A stretch of DNA of 64,000 bases from Pseudomonas syringae (GTDB lineage Bacteria > Pseudomonadota > Gammaproteobacteria > Pseudomonadales > Pseudomonadaceae), in the NCBI RefSeq assembly GCF_000737245.1, contig NZ_JPQU01000078.1, forward strand, positions 124,001 through 188,000. The letters run 5' to 3'. The notes below the pieces were generated by a model. It searched no databases. It saw only the letters and a program-made list of their open reading frames with translations, and had not been told where the DNA came from. The position numbers and the translations under genes were made by a program. The first letter of the stretch is position 1. Every line of letters begins with the position of its first letter. Shown piece by piece: positions 26,252-35,574 of the stretch.

Positions 26252-27426
26252 CAGCGACTCTCCCTTGTACGCACATCGCGCTGCTGGAGCTCAGCGGCGC
26301 GAACGCCAGCGTCTGCACCAGTCGCGGCTGCACCGGTTGTCGGGGCAGAGCTGCTGTTACGGCCACTTTCGATCATCTTGTCCAGCGGCAGATAAAGCAG
26401 ATTGTTGCCGCCCTTCTCTCCAGTTACGAGAACCTTGCTGGTATTGGTGAACACCTCTTGCATGGTGTCCAGATACAGACGTTCACGCGTGACTTCCGGA
26501 GCCTTGCGATACTCGGCAACCAGTTTGGTAAAGCGATCAGCTTCACCTTTGGCACGAGATATCACTTCATCGCGATAACCATTGGCATCTTCGATGATGC
26601 GCTGGGCCTGACCACGAGCTTCCGGAATAACACCGTTGGCGTAGGTTTCAGCCTGGTTGCGGGACCGCTGTTCGTCTTCACGGGCTCTGATTACGTCATC
26701 GAATGCTTCTTGCACCTCACGAGGCGCGGCAGCACTTTGTACGTTTACCTGAGTCACGGTGATACCGGTGCGATAGGTATCGAGGAAGCGTTGCAGCCGC
26801 TCCTTGATCTCGCTCGCCATCAGCTCACGACCTTCGGTAAGCACCTGGTCCATCGCCGTGGAGCCCACGACATGGCGCAGTGCACTTTCGGTAGCGTGCT
26901 GAAGACTGATTTCAGGCTGATCGACGTTCAGTACGAAATCCTGAAGATTGGAAATCTTGTACTGCACGGTGAGCGGGACCTCGACGATGTTTTCGTCTTC
27001 GGTCAGCATTTGCCCTTGTTTGCTGTAGGCACGTTCGCGGGTCACGTTTTCCATGAATTTGCGATCGAATGGCGGGAAGTAGATGTTCAAACCCGGCCCT
27101 ACGGTTTCGTAGTACTGACCGAAGCGCAGCACCACAGCCTGCTCTTGCTCGTCGACCACATAAATGGCGCTGTATAGCCATATCGCGACCAGCACGACCA
27201 GCCCGATGCCCAGCAGGCCGAAACCACCGCCCTTGCCTGAGCTGCCGTTACCGCCGCCATCACCACTGCGTTTCTTACCACCACCGAACAACCCATTCAG
27301 GCTTTCCTGTAGCTTTCGGAAGGCCTCGTCGAGATCTGGTGGCCCCTTGCGGTCGCCGCCGCCCTTGCGCTTACCACCCCAAGGATCCTGATTATTCGAG
27401 TTGCCACCCGGCTCATTCCAAGCCAT
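26251..27426 (-). CDS. hflK: FtsH protease activity modulator HflK
   Basis: HflK is the partner of HflC in the FtsH-regulating membrane complex. The start at 27426 (MAWNEPGGNSNNQDPW) with GGAGAG just upstream gives 391 aa, the usual size. Residues 1-70 are Gly/Asn/Lys-rich and cytoplasmic, a membrane segment lies at about 71-95 (FGLLGIGLVVLVAIWLYSA), and the SPFH domain with its long coiled helix follows (about 100-335). The C-terminus is Ala/Thr-rich. It lies downstream of hflX, separated by a strong hairpin. Confidence 0.96.
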   Translation of the reverse strand: MAWNEPGGNSNNQDPWGGKRKGGGDRKGPPDLDEAFRKLQESLNGLFGGGKKRSGDGGGNGSSGKGGGFGLLGIGLVVLVAIWLYSAIYVVDEQEQAVVLRFGQYYETVGPGLNIYFPPFDRKFMENVTRERAYSKQGQMLTEDENIVEVPLTVQYKISNLQDFVLNVDQPEISLQHATESALRHVVGSTAMDQVLTEGRELMASEIKERLQRFLDTYRTGITVTQVNVQSAAAPREVQEAFDDVIRAREDEQRSRNQAETYANGVIPEARGQAQRIIEDANGYRDEVISRAKGEADRFTKLVAEYRKAPEVTRERLYLDTMQEVFTNTSKVLVTGEKGGNNLLYLPLDKMIESGRNSSSAPTTGAAATGADAGVRAAELQQRDVRTRESR

Positions 27427-27491
27427 AGCGCTCTCCATCTGATAAAGCAAAGACGCGCCCACGGCGCGCCGACCAATGCTACAGAATGCCC

Positions 27492-27516
27492 GAGAAAGCC
27501 GTACAACGGCTTTCTC
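27492..27516. other. Hairpin between hflX and hflK
   Basis: A perfect 11-bp stem (GAGAAAGCCGT/ACGGCTTTCTC, 3-nt loop) lies just past the hflX stop. No T-run follows on the minus strand, so it is more likely an RNA-processing or stabilising element, or a partial attenuator, than a full terminator. Confidence 0.55.
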
Positions 27517-27522
27517 ACGCTT

Positions 27523-28824
27523 TTATTGCAAAGTGTGTTGCTCGATGAATTCCAGCGGCTGCAGTCCTTCGCGACTCACCAGGCGATTGAATTCAACTCG
27601 CGGTAAACGTACTGCCAACAGACTAGCCCCATCCTCGTCGTGCTCTTCACTCTGCACTGCACCCAGTTCAAAGAACTGAGCACGCAGCCGAGCCAGACGC
27701 TGAGGCAGATGCAGGGTGCCGATAAACAAATCGTCACCCAGCAATTCGGCGATGGCCTGCTTGAGCAGGTCCAGCCCCCGACCATCACGGGCAGACAACC
27801 AGACACGCTGCGGTTTGCCGTCGGCATCGCGCTGTATCTGGGGCTCCACACCTTCAAGCAGGTCGAGTTTGTTATACACCTCGAGTATCGGCAAGCCCTC
27901 GGCACCGATCTCGCCGAGCACGACCATCACCTGCTCGATCTGCGCCATGCGCTCGGGCTCGTGAGAGTCGATCACATGCAGCAGCAAGTCTGAGTTGCTT
28001 GATTCTTCGAGTGTAGAGCGAAACGCCTCGACGAGTTTGTGCGGCAGGTGGCGGATGAACCCCACGGTATCGGCCAGTACAACAGGCCCCAAGTCATCCA
28101 GTTGCAGACGACGCAGGGTCGGGTCGAGGGTTGCGAACAGCTGATCCGCCGCGAAGACATCAGAGTCGGTCACAGCGTTGAACAGGGTCGATTTGCCGGC
28201 GTTGGTATAACCCACCAGTGAAACCGAAGGGATGTCGGCGCGTTTACGACCGCGACGAGCCTGCTCACGCTGGCTGCGAACTTTCTCCAGGCGGCCCTTG
28301 ATCTGCCGCAGGCGCACCCGCAACAGACGACGGTCGGTTTCCAGCTGGGTTTCGCCCGGACCACGCAGACCGATACCACCACCCTGACGCTCAAGGTGAG
28401 TCCAGCCACGAACCAGACGCGTACTCATGTGCTCGAGCTGTGCAAGCTCGACCTGCAATTTACCTTCATGAGTACGCGCACGTTGCGCAAAGATATCGAG
28501 AATCAGACCCGTACGGTCCAGCACACGACACTCGAAAACTTTCTCGAGGTTGCGTTCCTGGCTGGGCGTAAGCGTGTGATTGAAGATGACAATATCGGCT
28601 TTTTCAGCTTTGACCTGGTCGCGAAGCTCCTCGACCTTGCCGCTGCCTATCAGATATTTGGCCGATGGCCGATGACGCGGCACGTTAACGAACGCGACGG
28701 TATCGGCGCCAGCCGATATGGCCAACTCCTGAAACTCCTGCGGGTCTTCGCGCGCCTCAGGGTCCTGACCATCCAGATGAACGAGGATTGCCCGCTCACC
28801 ACCACTGTGGCGCTCAAAGAACAA
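27523..28824 (-). CDS. hflX: Ribosome-rescue GTPase HflX
   Basis: HflX (433 aa) is a GTPase that binds the 50S subunit and splits stalled ribosomes under heat or other stress. The N-terminal HflX domain (about 1-190; FNHTLTPSQERNLE, GRRHLETDRR-type helical arm) precedes the G domain with G1 GYTNAGKST at about residue 205, G3 DTVGFIRHLP and G4 NKLD. A C-terminal domain ends at LEFIEQHTLQ. It follows hfq by 12 bp and belongs to the miaA-hfq-hflX module. Confidence 0.97.
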   Translation of the reverse strand: MFFERHSGGERAILVHLDGQDPEAREDPQEFQELAISAGADTVAFVNVPRHRPSAKYLIGSGKVEELRDQVKAEKADIVIFNHTLTPSQERNLEKVFECRVLDRTGLILDIFAQRARTHEGKLQVELAQLEHMSTRLVRGWTHLERQGGGIGLRGPGETQLETDRRLLRVRLRQIKGRLEKVRSQREQARRGRKRADIPSVSLVGYTNAGKSTLFNAVTDSDVFAADQLFATLDPTLRRLQLDDLGPVVLADTVGFIRHLPHKLVEAFRSTLEESSNSDLLLHVIDSHEPERMAQIEQVMVVLGEIGAEGLPILEVYNKLDLLEGVEPQIQRDADGKPQRVWLSARDGRGLDLLKQAIAELLGDDLFIGTLHLPQRLARLRAQFFELGAVQSEEHDEDGASLLAVRLPRVEFNRLVSREGLQPLEFIEQHTLQ

Positions 28825-28836
28825 AGCAGACTCCTA

Positions 28837-29097
28837 TCAGGCGTTACCTGGCTCAGCGTCGCCCTGTTCACCTTCGTTTGCGCTAGGCAGACGGATCGGA
28901 CGAACCGGTACGACGGTGGAGATGGCGTGTTTGTAGACCATCTGGCTGACGGTGTTCTTCAGCAAAATGACAAACTGGTCGAAAGATTCGATCGTGCCTT
29001 GCAGCTTGATACCGTTGACGAGATAAATCGAAACCCCAACCTTTTCTTTACGTAAAGTGTTCAGGTAAGGGTCTTGTAGCGAATGCCCTTTTGACAT
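28837..29097 (-). CDS. hfq: RNA chaperone Hfq
   Basis: Hfq forms a hexameric ring that pairs small RNAs with their mRNA targets and, in Pseudomonas, supports Crc-dependent catabolite repression. The start at 29097 (MSKGHSLQDPYLNTLRKE) has AGGAG upstream and gives 86 aa. The Sm1 motif (VNGIKLQGTIESFD) and Sm2 motif (YKHAISTVVP) are intact; the tail is short, as in Pseudomonas. It sits 88 bp after miaA. Confidence 0.98.
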   Translation of the reverse strand: MSKGHSLQDPYLNTLRKEKVGVSIYLVNGIKLQGTIESFDQFVILLKNTVSQMVYKHAISTVVPVRPIRLPSANEGEQGDAEPGNA

Positions 29098-29185
29098 GTG
29101 CCGCACTCCTTTAAGGATCAATAATAATTCGAATTCAATTGGCTTGAACCGCCACCCCCCAAGGATAGACGGCTATTGCAAGGAC

Positions 29186-30157
29186 TCAGCTCAATATGGA
29201 GACCGACCCCAGGTATTTCAAGGCGCGTGGCAGATTGTCGCAAGCCAGGCTGTCCAACCAGTTCAAATCCTCCCAGCTGCGCAGCCAGGTAAACTGTCGT
29301 TTGGCCAACTGGCGCGTGGCAATGATCCCTCGCTCCTGCATTTCAGCAAATGTCAGCTTTGCGTCCAGATGATCCCAGACCTGGCGGTAACCAACGGCTC
29401 TTATCGAGGGCAACCCCGGATGCAGGTCGCCTCTTGAGCGTAATGCCAGAACTTCATCCAGGAACCCCTGGTCCAGCATATTTGAAAATCGTGTCGCGAT
29501 GCGGTCGTGTAACACCTTGCGATCTGCCGGAGCAATAGCCAGGTTCGCGACAGTATAGGGCAATTGCGGCCTACCAGAAGCCGCAGCATCAGTAGTTTGC
29601 GCAGTTTGTTGTTCTCTATGTGCTGTCATGCTCAAACCGCTCACCCGATAAACCTCCAGCGCACGAATCAATCGCTGAGGGTCATTTGGGTGTATGCGCG
29701 CCGCTGACACCGGGTCGACCACCGCTAGCTGATCGTGCAAAGCCTGCCAGCCATGGGCTGCGGCCTGCGCTTCCAGCTCCGCGCGAATCCCTGCATCGGC
29801 GGCTGGCATATCCGCCAGACCGTCTAGTAGAGCCTTGAAATACAACATAGTGCCGCCGACCAGCAGCGGAATTTTTCCGCGAGCGGTGATTTCTGCCATG
29901 GCCGCCAGAGCATCGGTGCGAAAATCGGCTGCGGAGTAGCTCTGCGCCGGGTCGAGAATGTCTACCAGACGATGGGGAAACTCAGTCAACTGCTCTTTTG
30001 AAGGCTTGGCGGTGCCGATGTCCATGCCGCGATAGACCAGCGCGGAATCCACGCTGATCAGCTCGCAGGGCAGGACCTTGCAGAGTTCCATGGCAAGATC
30101 GGTCTTGCCGGAAGCCGTCGGCCCCATCAGGAAGATGGCCGGAGGTAGAGCGTTCAT
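29186..30157 (-). CDS. miaA: tRNA dimethylallyltransferase
   Basis: MiaA (323 aa) transfers a dimethylallyl group to N6 of A37 in tRNAs reading UNN codons. The P-loop GPTASGKT is at residues 12-19, followed by the family motifs DSALVYRGMDIGTAKPS, RLVDILDPAQSYSAADF and VGGTMLYFKALLDGLA. The start codon immediately follows the mutL stop (TGAATG), indicating coupled translation. Confidence 0.97.
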   Translation of the reverse strand: MNALPPAIFLMGPTASGKTDLAMELCKVLPCELISVDSALVYRGMDIGTAKPSKEQLTEFPHRLVDILDPAQSYSAADFRTDALAAMAEITARGKIPLLVGGTMLYFKALLDGLADMPAADAGIRAELEAQAAAHGWQALHDQLAVVDPVSAARIHPNDPQRLIRALEVYRVSGLSMTAHREQQTAQTTDAAASGRPQLPYTVANLAIAPADRKVLHDRIATRFSNMLDQGFLDEVLALRSRGDLHPGLPSIRAVGYRQVWDHLDAKLTFAEMQERGIIATRQLAKRQFTWLRSWEDLNWLDSLACDNLPRALKYLGSVSILS

Positions 30158-32125
30158 TCAACGACCGCGCAGAAAGAGTTTGTCCAGATCATCCAGGCCC
30201 ATTTGGGTCCAGGTGGGTCGGCCATGGTTGCATTGACCGCTGCGCTCGGTATTTTCCATGTCGCGCAGCAGACCGTTCATTTCCGGGATCGCCAGCCGAC
30301 GATTGGCGCGGATCGCACCGTGGCAGGCCATGGTGCCGAGCAGTTCATTCATATGCGCCTGCACGCGGTCGCTGGTGCCGTACTCCATCAAATCGGCCAG
30401 CACGTCGCTGACCAACCGATTGGCCTCGGCCTGCTTGAGCAATGCCGGAATCTGGCGGATCGCCAGGGTTTCCGGCCCCAGACGCTGTAATTCAAAGCCC
30501 AGGCGCTGGAAGGTCGCAAGGTGCTCTTCAGCGCAATCGGCTTCACGCTGGCTGACCGCGATGGACTCAGGCACCAGCAGCGGCTGCCCGCTGAGGCCTT
30601 CGCTGGCCATGGCGATTTTCAGACGCTCGTACATGATCCGCTCGTGAGCGGCGTGCATGTCCACCAGCACCAGACCATGGGCGTTTTCCGCAAGGATATA
30701 AATGCCTTTGAGCTGGGCCAGTGCATAGCCCAGCGGCGGGATGTCGCCTTGCGTCTCAGGTAATGAGCCGGGCAATGAAACCGCTGGAGAACCAGGCAGC
30801 GGCGCGTAGAACTCGCGATAGGCGGTTTGTGCTTCCGCAGCAGGCAATGTCGCCGTCGGCCGTGGCGTGTACTGATATTGATAGCCCGCGCCCGCGCCAG
30901 AACCTGGCGCTGCTGAATAGGGCTGAGCCTGGGGCTGCTCAAGCAGATTACCTGCCAGACGCATCTCGCCCTGCGGGCCGAACTCGCCAGCCTGAGGGCC
31001 GCTTGGCCGCTCGACAGCGGTCACTGGCGCAGAACCGGCCAGTTGATCCTCAGGACGTACATCGCCCAGGGCCCGATGCAGGGTGCCGTAAAGGAAGTCA
31101 TGGACCATGCGCCCGTCACGGAAGCGGACTTCGTGCTTGGTTGGGTGCACGTTCACATCGACCACGGCCGGATCGACTTCGAAAAACAGCACGAACGTCG
31201 GGTGACGGCCATTGAACAGCACGTCGCGGTAGGCCTGACGGACTGCGTGTGCCACCAGCTTGTCGCGCACCGCACGGCCGTTCACAAAGAAATATTGCAG
31301 ATCCGCCTGGCTGCGGGAAAAAGTCGGCAGCCCGACCCAGCCCCACAGATGCAAGCCATTGCGCTCGATCTCGATGGGCAGCGCCTGCTCCAGAAAACCA
31401 GGGCCGCAGATCGCCGAGACACGTCGCGCACGGGCGGTATCGTCGTTGGCTTCGTGGAGGCTGAGGATGGTCTTGCCGTTGTGCCGCAAATGGAACGCCA
31501 CGTCGAAACGGGCCAGCGCCATGCGCTTGATCACTTCTTGCAGGTGATCGAATTCGGTTTTTTCCGCCTTGAGAAACTTGCGTCGCGCCGGGGTGTTGAA
31601 AAACAGGTCCCGCACTTCAACCGAGGTGCCGACCGGATGGGCCGCTGGCTGGACCCGAGACGCCATGTCACGACCTTCGGTTTCCACCTGCCAGGCCTGA
31701 TCGGCATCGCGAGTGCGCGAGGTCAGGGTCAGCCGCGCGACGGAGCTGATCGAGGCCAGCGCCTCCCCGCGAAAGCCAAGGCTCATGACCCGTTCAAGGT
31801 CTTCAAGCTCGCGAATCTTGCTGGTGGCATGTCGCGCCAGAGCGAGGGGCAAATCGTCCGGCGAAATGCCGCTACCGTCATCGCGGACCCGCAGCAGTTT
31901 GATCCCGGCCTGCTCCACATCGACATCAATGCGTCTGGCACCAGAATCAAGGCTGTTTTCCAGCAGTTCTTTGATGACCGACGCGGGTCTCTCGACCACT
32001 TCACCGGCGGCAATCTGGTTGGCCAGCCGCGGGCTGAGCAGCTCGATGCGCGCAGCTGTAAGCGGAGCTGCGCCCGACTCAGCCTGAATGTCCAGCTCAA
32101 CGCTGTCCACGAGTAGATCGGTCAT
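30158..32125 (-). CDS. mutL: DNA mismatch repair protein MutL
   Basis: MutL (655 aa) links mismatch recognition by MutS to strand incision and excision. The N-terminal GHKL ATPase domain holds ENSLDSGA, DDGSGI and GFRGEALASI (about residues 50-125). A Pro/Ala/Gln-rich linker spans about 360-460. The C-terminal dimerisation domain contains DMHAAHERIMYE beginning at Asp489, which fits the DxHA-x2-E-x4-E endonuclease motif, so this should be a nicking MutL as in P. aeruginosa. It overlaps amiB by 4 nt. Confidence 0.97.
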   Translation of the reverse strand: MTDLLVDSVELDIQAESGAAPLTAARIELLSPRLANQIAAGEVVERPASVIKELLENSLDSGARRIDVDVEQAGIKLLRVRDDGSGISPDDLPLALARHATSKIRELEDLERVMSLGFRGEALASISSVARLTLTSRTRDADQAWQVETEGRDMASRVQPAAHPVGTSVEVRDLFFNTPARRKFLKAEKTEFDHLQEVIKRMALARFDVAFHLRHNGKTILSLHEANDDTARARRVSAICGPGFLEQALPIEIERNGLHLWGWVGLPTFSRSQADLQYFFVNGRAVRDKLVAHAVRQAYRDVLFNGRHPTFVLFFEVDPAVVDVNVHPTKHEVRFRDGRMVHDFLYGTLHRALGDVRPEDQLAGSAPVTAVERPSGPQAGEFGPQGEMRLAGNLLEQPQAQPYSAAPGSGAGAGYQYQYTPRPTATLPAAEAQTAYREFYAPLPGSPAVSLPGSLPETQGDIPPLGYALAQLKGIYILAENAHGLVLVDMHAAHERIMYERLKIAMASEGLSGQPLLVPESIAVSQREADCAEEHLATFQRLGFELQRLGPETLAIRQIPALLKQAEANRLVSDVLADLMEYGTSDRVQAHMNELLGTMACHGAIRANRRLAIPEMNGLLRDMENTERSGQCNHGRPTWTQMGLDDLDKLFLRGR

Positions 32126-33543
32126 GGCTGAGTGGCTACCTCGGAGCTGGGGATCTTCAGGTCCTGGCCGACGCGCAACTCATCCGTCTTCAGATTGTTG
32201 GCATTGCGCAACACCGAAGGGCTCATGTCGTAACGAGCGGCAAGCATGGACAGGCTTTCACCCGGGCGCACTGTATGGTTGCGCGGCCCTTGTGCCAGCT
32301 TGCCGGTATCCCGCAGCCAGGCAATATAAGTCCCCTGCGGCGGGTTCTGCTGGAAGAACTGCCGGACGCCAGCGCTGATCGAACGCGCCAGAGCCTGTTG
32401 GTGGGACGCTGAGCTGAGCTTGTTGGCTTCGGCATTGTTGGAGATAAAGCCGGTTTCCACCAGAATCGACGGGATGTCCGGGGACTTGAGCACCATGAAG
32501 CCCGCTTGCTCGACCCGCTGCTTGTGCAGCGAAGTGACGCGGCCGATGTTGCTGAGAACTTTTTGACCCACGTTAAGGCTGGACGACAAGGACGCCGTCA
32601 TCGAAAGATCCAGCAGCACGCCCGCCAGCATCCGGTCTTTGTCATCCAGGCTCACGGCGCCGGCACCACCGATCAGGTCGGAACGGTTTTCACTGTCCGC
32701 CAGCCAGCGCGCGGTTTCAGACGTCGCACCACGCTCGGACAGCGCAAATACCGAAGCACCGAACGCAGCCCTTGAGGGTGCAGCATCGGCGTGGATCGAC
32801 ACAAACAGGTCAGCGCCCTTGGCCCGGGCAATCTCCGTGCGCTTACGCAGCGGGATGAAATAGTCCCCGGTGCGGGTCAATTCCGCACGATAGCCCTTCT
32901 CGGCGCTGATCTGCCTTTGCAGCTCTTTGGCGATGGACAACACCAGGTTTTTCTCTTTCTGCCCGCTGCTGCCAGACGCGCCCGGGTCTTCGCCGCCGTG
33001 GCCTGCGTCGATCACAATCACGATATCGCGCTTGCCGTTAGGCACAGGCGTCAGCTTGATTTCGGGTTTGGCCGGGCTAACCGGCACCGCTGGCGCGGTG
33101 GTCGCAGGGGTGTTGGCAATAATCGTCGGTGTCGGATTGGCATCGGAGGCCTCATCGAACAGATCGACCACCAGCCGGTTGCCATACTGCTGGTTCGGCG
33201 CCAGGGTGAAGCTTTTGGGCGTCACGGCCTTTTTCAGGTCAATGACCACCCGCAAATCGGTAGGCGTACGCTGTGCAGAGCGCATGCTGGTGATCGGCGT
33301 ATTGGCCATTGGCACATTCAGTGGCCCGGCAAGGGTGGCACCATTGATATCAATGACCAGACGATCAGGCGATGTCAGGGTAAAAACGCTGTGCTGGACG
33401 GGTCCGGTGAGGTCGAAAACCAAGCGTGTGTTATCCGGTGCACGCCATAAGCGGACACTTCGTACTTGTGTCGCTGCCAGCGCATCAACAGCCAGGGCTG
33501 TCAAAAGCAGCCCCACTACAGTAACCAGCGCGCGAATGCGCAT
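32122..33543 (-). CDS. amiB: N-acetylmuramoyl-L-alanine amidase, AmiB type
   Basis: This periplasmic zinc amidase cleaves septal peptidoglycan during daughter-cell separation. The start at 33543 (MRIRALVTVVGLLLTAL) gives a clean signal peptide ending in DALAA, and GGGGTTAGG lies upstream; longer starts to 33588 would spoil the signal. An AMIN domain (about 25-140), a Pro/Ala/Thr linker (about 150-185), the Amidase_3 domain (about 190-405) starting at IDAGHGGEDPGASG with a zinc-ligand His, and a C-terminal LysM repeat (about 418-465) follow. Length is 473 aa. It lies between tsaE and mutL, the usual arrangement. Confidence 0.96.
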   Translation of the reverse strand: MRIRALVTVVGLLLTALAVDALAATQVRSVRLWRAPDNTRLVFDLTGPVQHSVFTLTSPDRLVIDINGATLAGPLNVPMANTPITSMRSAQRTPTDLRVVIDLKKAVTPKSFTLAPNQQYGNRLVVDLFDEASDANPTPTIIANTPATTAPAVPVSPAKPEIKLTPVPNGKRDIVIVIDAGHGGEDPGASGSSGQKEKNLVLSIAKELQRQISAEKGYRAELTRTGDYFIPLRKRTEIARAKGADLFVSIHADAAPSRAAFGASVFALSERGATSETARWLADSENRSDLIGGAGAVSLDDKDRMLAGVLLDLSMTASLSSSLNVGQKVLSNIGRVTSLHKQRVEQAGFMVLKSPDIPSILVETGFISNNAEANKLSSASHQQALARSISAGVRQFFQQNPPQGTYIAWLRDTGKLAQGPRNHTVRPGESLSMLAARYDMSPSVLRNANNLKTDELRVGQDLKIPSSEVATQP

Positions 33544-33557
33544 ACCTAACCCCATTT

Positions 33558-34028
33558 CTATTTGAATTCCAACGCCAAAGCGGCACACCAGGTTTCGCCA
33601 CGCGAGCCCGTTGGGCTCAAAGTCAGTGCTCGACCTTGCGCATGCGGCCTAATGGTAATGGTCAGGTCAGGCTTTGGCAAAAAGCCTGCACCACGCTGAG
33701 GCCATTCCATGAGGCAAAGGGCATCGCCTTCCAGATAATCGCGGATGCCCAAGTACTCCAGCTCCTCGGGGTCCACCAGCCGATACAGGTCAAAGTGAAA
33801 AGCCCGCACATCCCCCAGCTCATAGGGCTCAACCAGGGTGAAGGTCGGGCTCTTGACCGCGCCAACATGCCCCAAACCCCGGATGATCCCTCGGGACAGA
33901 GTGGTTTTACCGGCGCCGAGATCACCTTCAAGAAAGATGATCCCCACCCCTTTGGTTACTTGGGCAATACGCGCACCAAAGCTGGTCATGGCCTCTTCAC
34001 CGACCAAATGCAGCGTTAACTCAGACAC
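33558..34028 (-). CDS. tsaE: tRNA threonylcarbamoyl-A biosynthesis ATPase TsaE
   Basis: TsaE (156 aa) is the P-loop ATPase that works with TsaB and TsaD to install t6A at position 37 of ANN-decoding tRNAs. The Walker A motif is GDLGAGKTT (35-43), and the family sequences SPTFTLVEPYE, FHFDLYRL and LMEWPQRG follow. Its start overlaps the end of the nnr gene by 13 nt. Confidence 0.96.
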   Translation of the reverse strand: MSELTLHLVGEEAMTSFGARIAQVTKGVGIIFLEGDLGAGKTTLSRGIIRGLGHVGAVKSPTFTLVEPYELGDVRAFHFDLYRLVDPEELEYLGIRDYLEGDALCLMEWPQRGAGFLPKPDLTITIRPHAQGRALTLSPTGSRGETWCAALALEFK

Positions 34029-35512
34029 GGTTGTTGCTCCTCCAATAACTGACGAATGGCCGGGATCACATCACTGGCTGCCAGCCCGCGGCCCATTTTG
34101 CCCATCTTTTCCCCGGCGCTGGCGTGCAGCCAGACGCCCAGGCAGGCAGCATCGAACGGTTTCATTTTTTGCGCCATCAGTGCGCCGATCAGACCCGCGA
34201 GCACATCCCCCAGACCACCCGTCGCCATGGCCGGATGGCCGCGATCACAGAGCGCGAGACGACCGTCGACATCAGCGATCAGGCTGCCCGTGCCTTTAAG
34301 CACGCAGACCGCGTTGAATTTATGCGCCAGGGCGCGGGCCGCAGCAGGACGATCGGCCTGTACCTCTTTGGTGTTGATCCCCAGCAGGCGGGCGGCTTCC
34401 CCTGGATGCGGGGTGATTACGCAGCCTGGGGGCAGGCTCACAAACCCTTGCGCCAACTGATTGAGGGCGTCAGCGTCCCAGACTTGTGGCCGGTCAGCAT
34501 TGGCCGCAGCAGACAGCAGGCTGCGCCCCCATCCGGCCAGGCCCAGACCGGGGCCCACCACCAGGACGCTGGCTGGCTGGATCAGCGCCATCAGCTGATT
34601 GGCCGAACTGATGGCGGCGCTCATGACCTCAGGCATGCGCATCAGCGCCGCAGGGATATGTTCAGCGCGTGTTGCCAGGGTCACCATGCCCGCGCCACTG
34701 CGTAACGCGCTCTGCGCAGTCATCAGCGTCGCGCCACCAAAACCGTGATCGCCACCGATGACCAGCACGCGACCGTACATGCCTTTGTGGGCTGTGCGCG
34801 GACGCGAGGAAAGCCGGGGCAGATTGAACGTGTCCAGGCGGATGGCGCTGGTCGGCGTTTGCGCCACGATAGCCGGGTCAGCCTGAAGATCATCAAACAC
34901 CAGCGCGCCGATCAGATCGGCAGCTTCACCGGTCAGCAGGCCCAATTTCAGGCCAATAAAGGTCACGGTCAGATCGGCACGCACTGCAACACCCAGAATC
35001 TGCCCGGTATCGGCGCTGAGCCCGGAAGGAATATCCACCGCGACCACAGGCAGACCGCTTGCGTTGACGGCTTCAATCGCCGAAGCATAGGGCTCGCGCA
35101 CCGCGCCACTCAAGCCCGTGCCCAGCAAAGCATCCAGCACGATGCCGCTCAGCGGCTGATTAGCCCAAGGCAGAATATCGACACCAGTCGCCACAGCCTC
35201 GGCGTGAGCAAACGCTGCATCGCCTTGCAAAGCAGCTGGATCGCCTACCGCCAGAACCTGAACGTGCCAGCCAGCCTTGCGCGCCAATCCGGCGATCAGA
35301 TAACCGTCGCCCGCGTTATTGCCGCGCCCGGCCAGTACCGTCAATTGGTGAGCATCGGGCCATTGGCGACGCAGTGCGCGCCAGGTAGCGTGAGCGGCGC
35401 ACCCCATCAATTCCATGCCAGGGGTACCCGCCGCGATGAGCCTCGCATCGAGGTCGCGGACCTGCGCAGCGCTATACAGCGCGTCGGGTAATTGGGGATT
35501 CGTGATGACCAT
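34016..35512 (-). CDS. nnr: Bifunctional NAD(P)HX epimerase/dehydratase
   Basis: This 498-aa fusion repairs hydrated NADH and NADPH. The N-terminal YjeF_N epimerase domain (about 1-225) shows AGRGNNAGDGYLIA. The C-terminal carbohydrate-kinase-like dehydratase domain (about 235-498) has VITPHPGEAARLLG, VLKGTGSLIAD and the active-site glycine-rich ATGGLGDVLAGL. It is the first gene of the long minus-strand series nnr-tsaE-amiB-mutL-miaA-hfq-hflX and diverges from queG. Confidence 0.95.
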   Translation of the reverse strand: MVITNPQLPDALYSAAQVRDLDARLIAAGTPGMELMGCAAHATWRALRRQWPDAHQLTVLAGRGNNAGDGYLIAGLARKAGWHVQVLAVGDPAALQGDAAFAHAEAVATGVDILPWANQPLSGIVLDALLGTGLSGAVREPYASAIEAVNASGLPVVAVDIPSGLSADTGQILGVAVRADLTVTFIGLKLGLLTGEAADLIGALVFDDLQADPAIVAQTPTSAIRLDTFNLPRLSSRPRTAHKGMYGRVLVIGGDHGFGGATLMTAQSALRSGAGMVTLATRAEHIPAALMRMPEVMSAAISSANQLMALIQPASVLVVGPGLGLAGWGRSLLSAAANADRPQVWDADALNQLAQGFVSLPPGCVITPHPGEAARLLGINTKEVQADRPAAARALAHKFNAVCVLKGTGSLIADVDGRLALCDRGHPAMATGGLGDVLAGLIGALMAQKMKPFDAACLGVWLHASAGEKMGKMGRGLAASDVIPAIRQLLEEQQPCLS

Positions 35513-35574
35513 GCGTCTCTAGGCTCCGATGTCTGGCAGAATTATACGCACCTCCACCCGGTTTCTCCTTGCGC

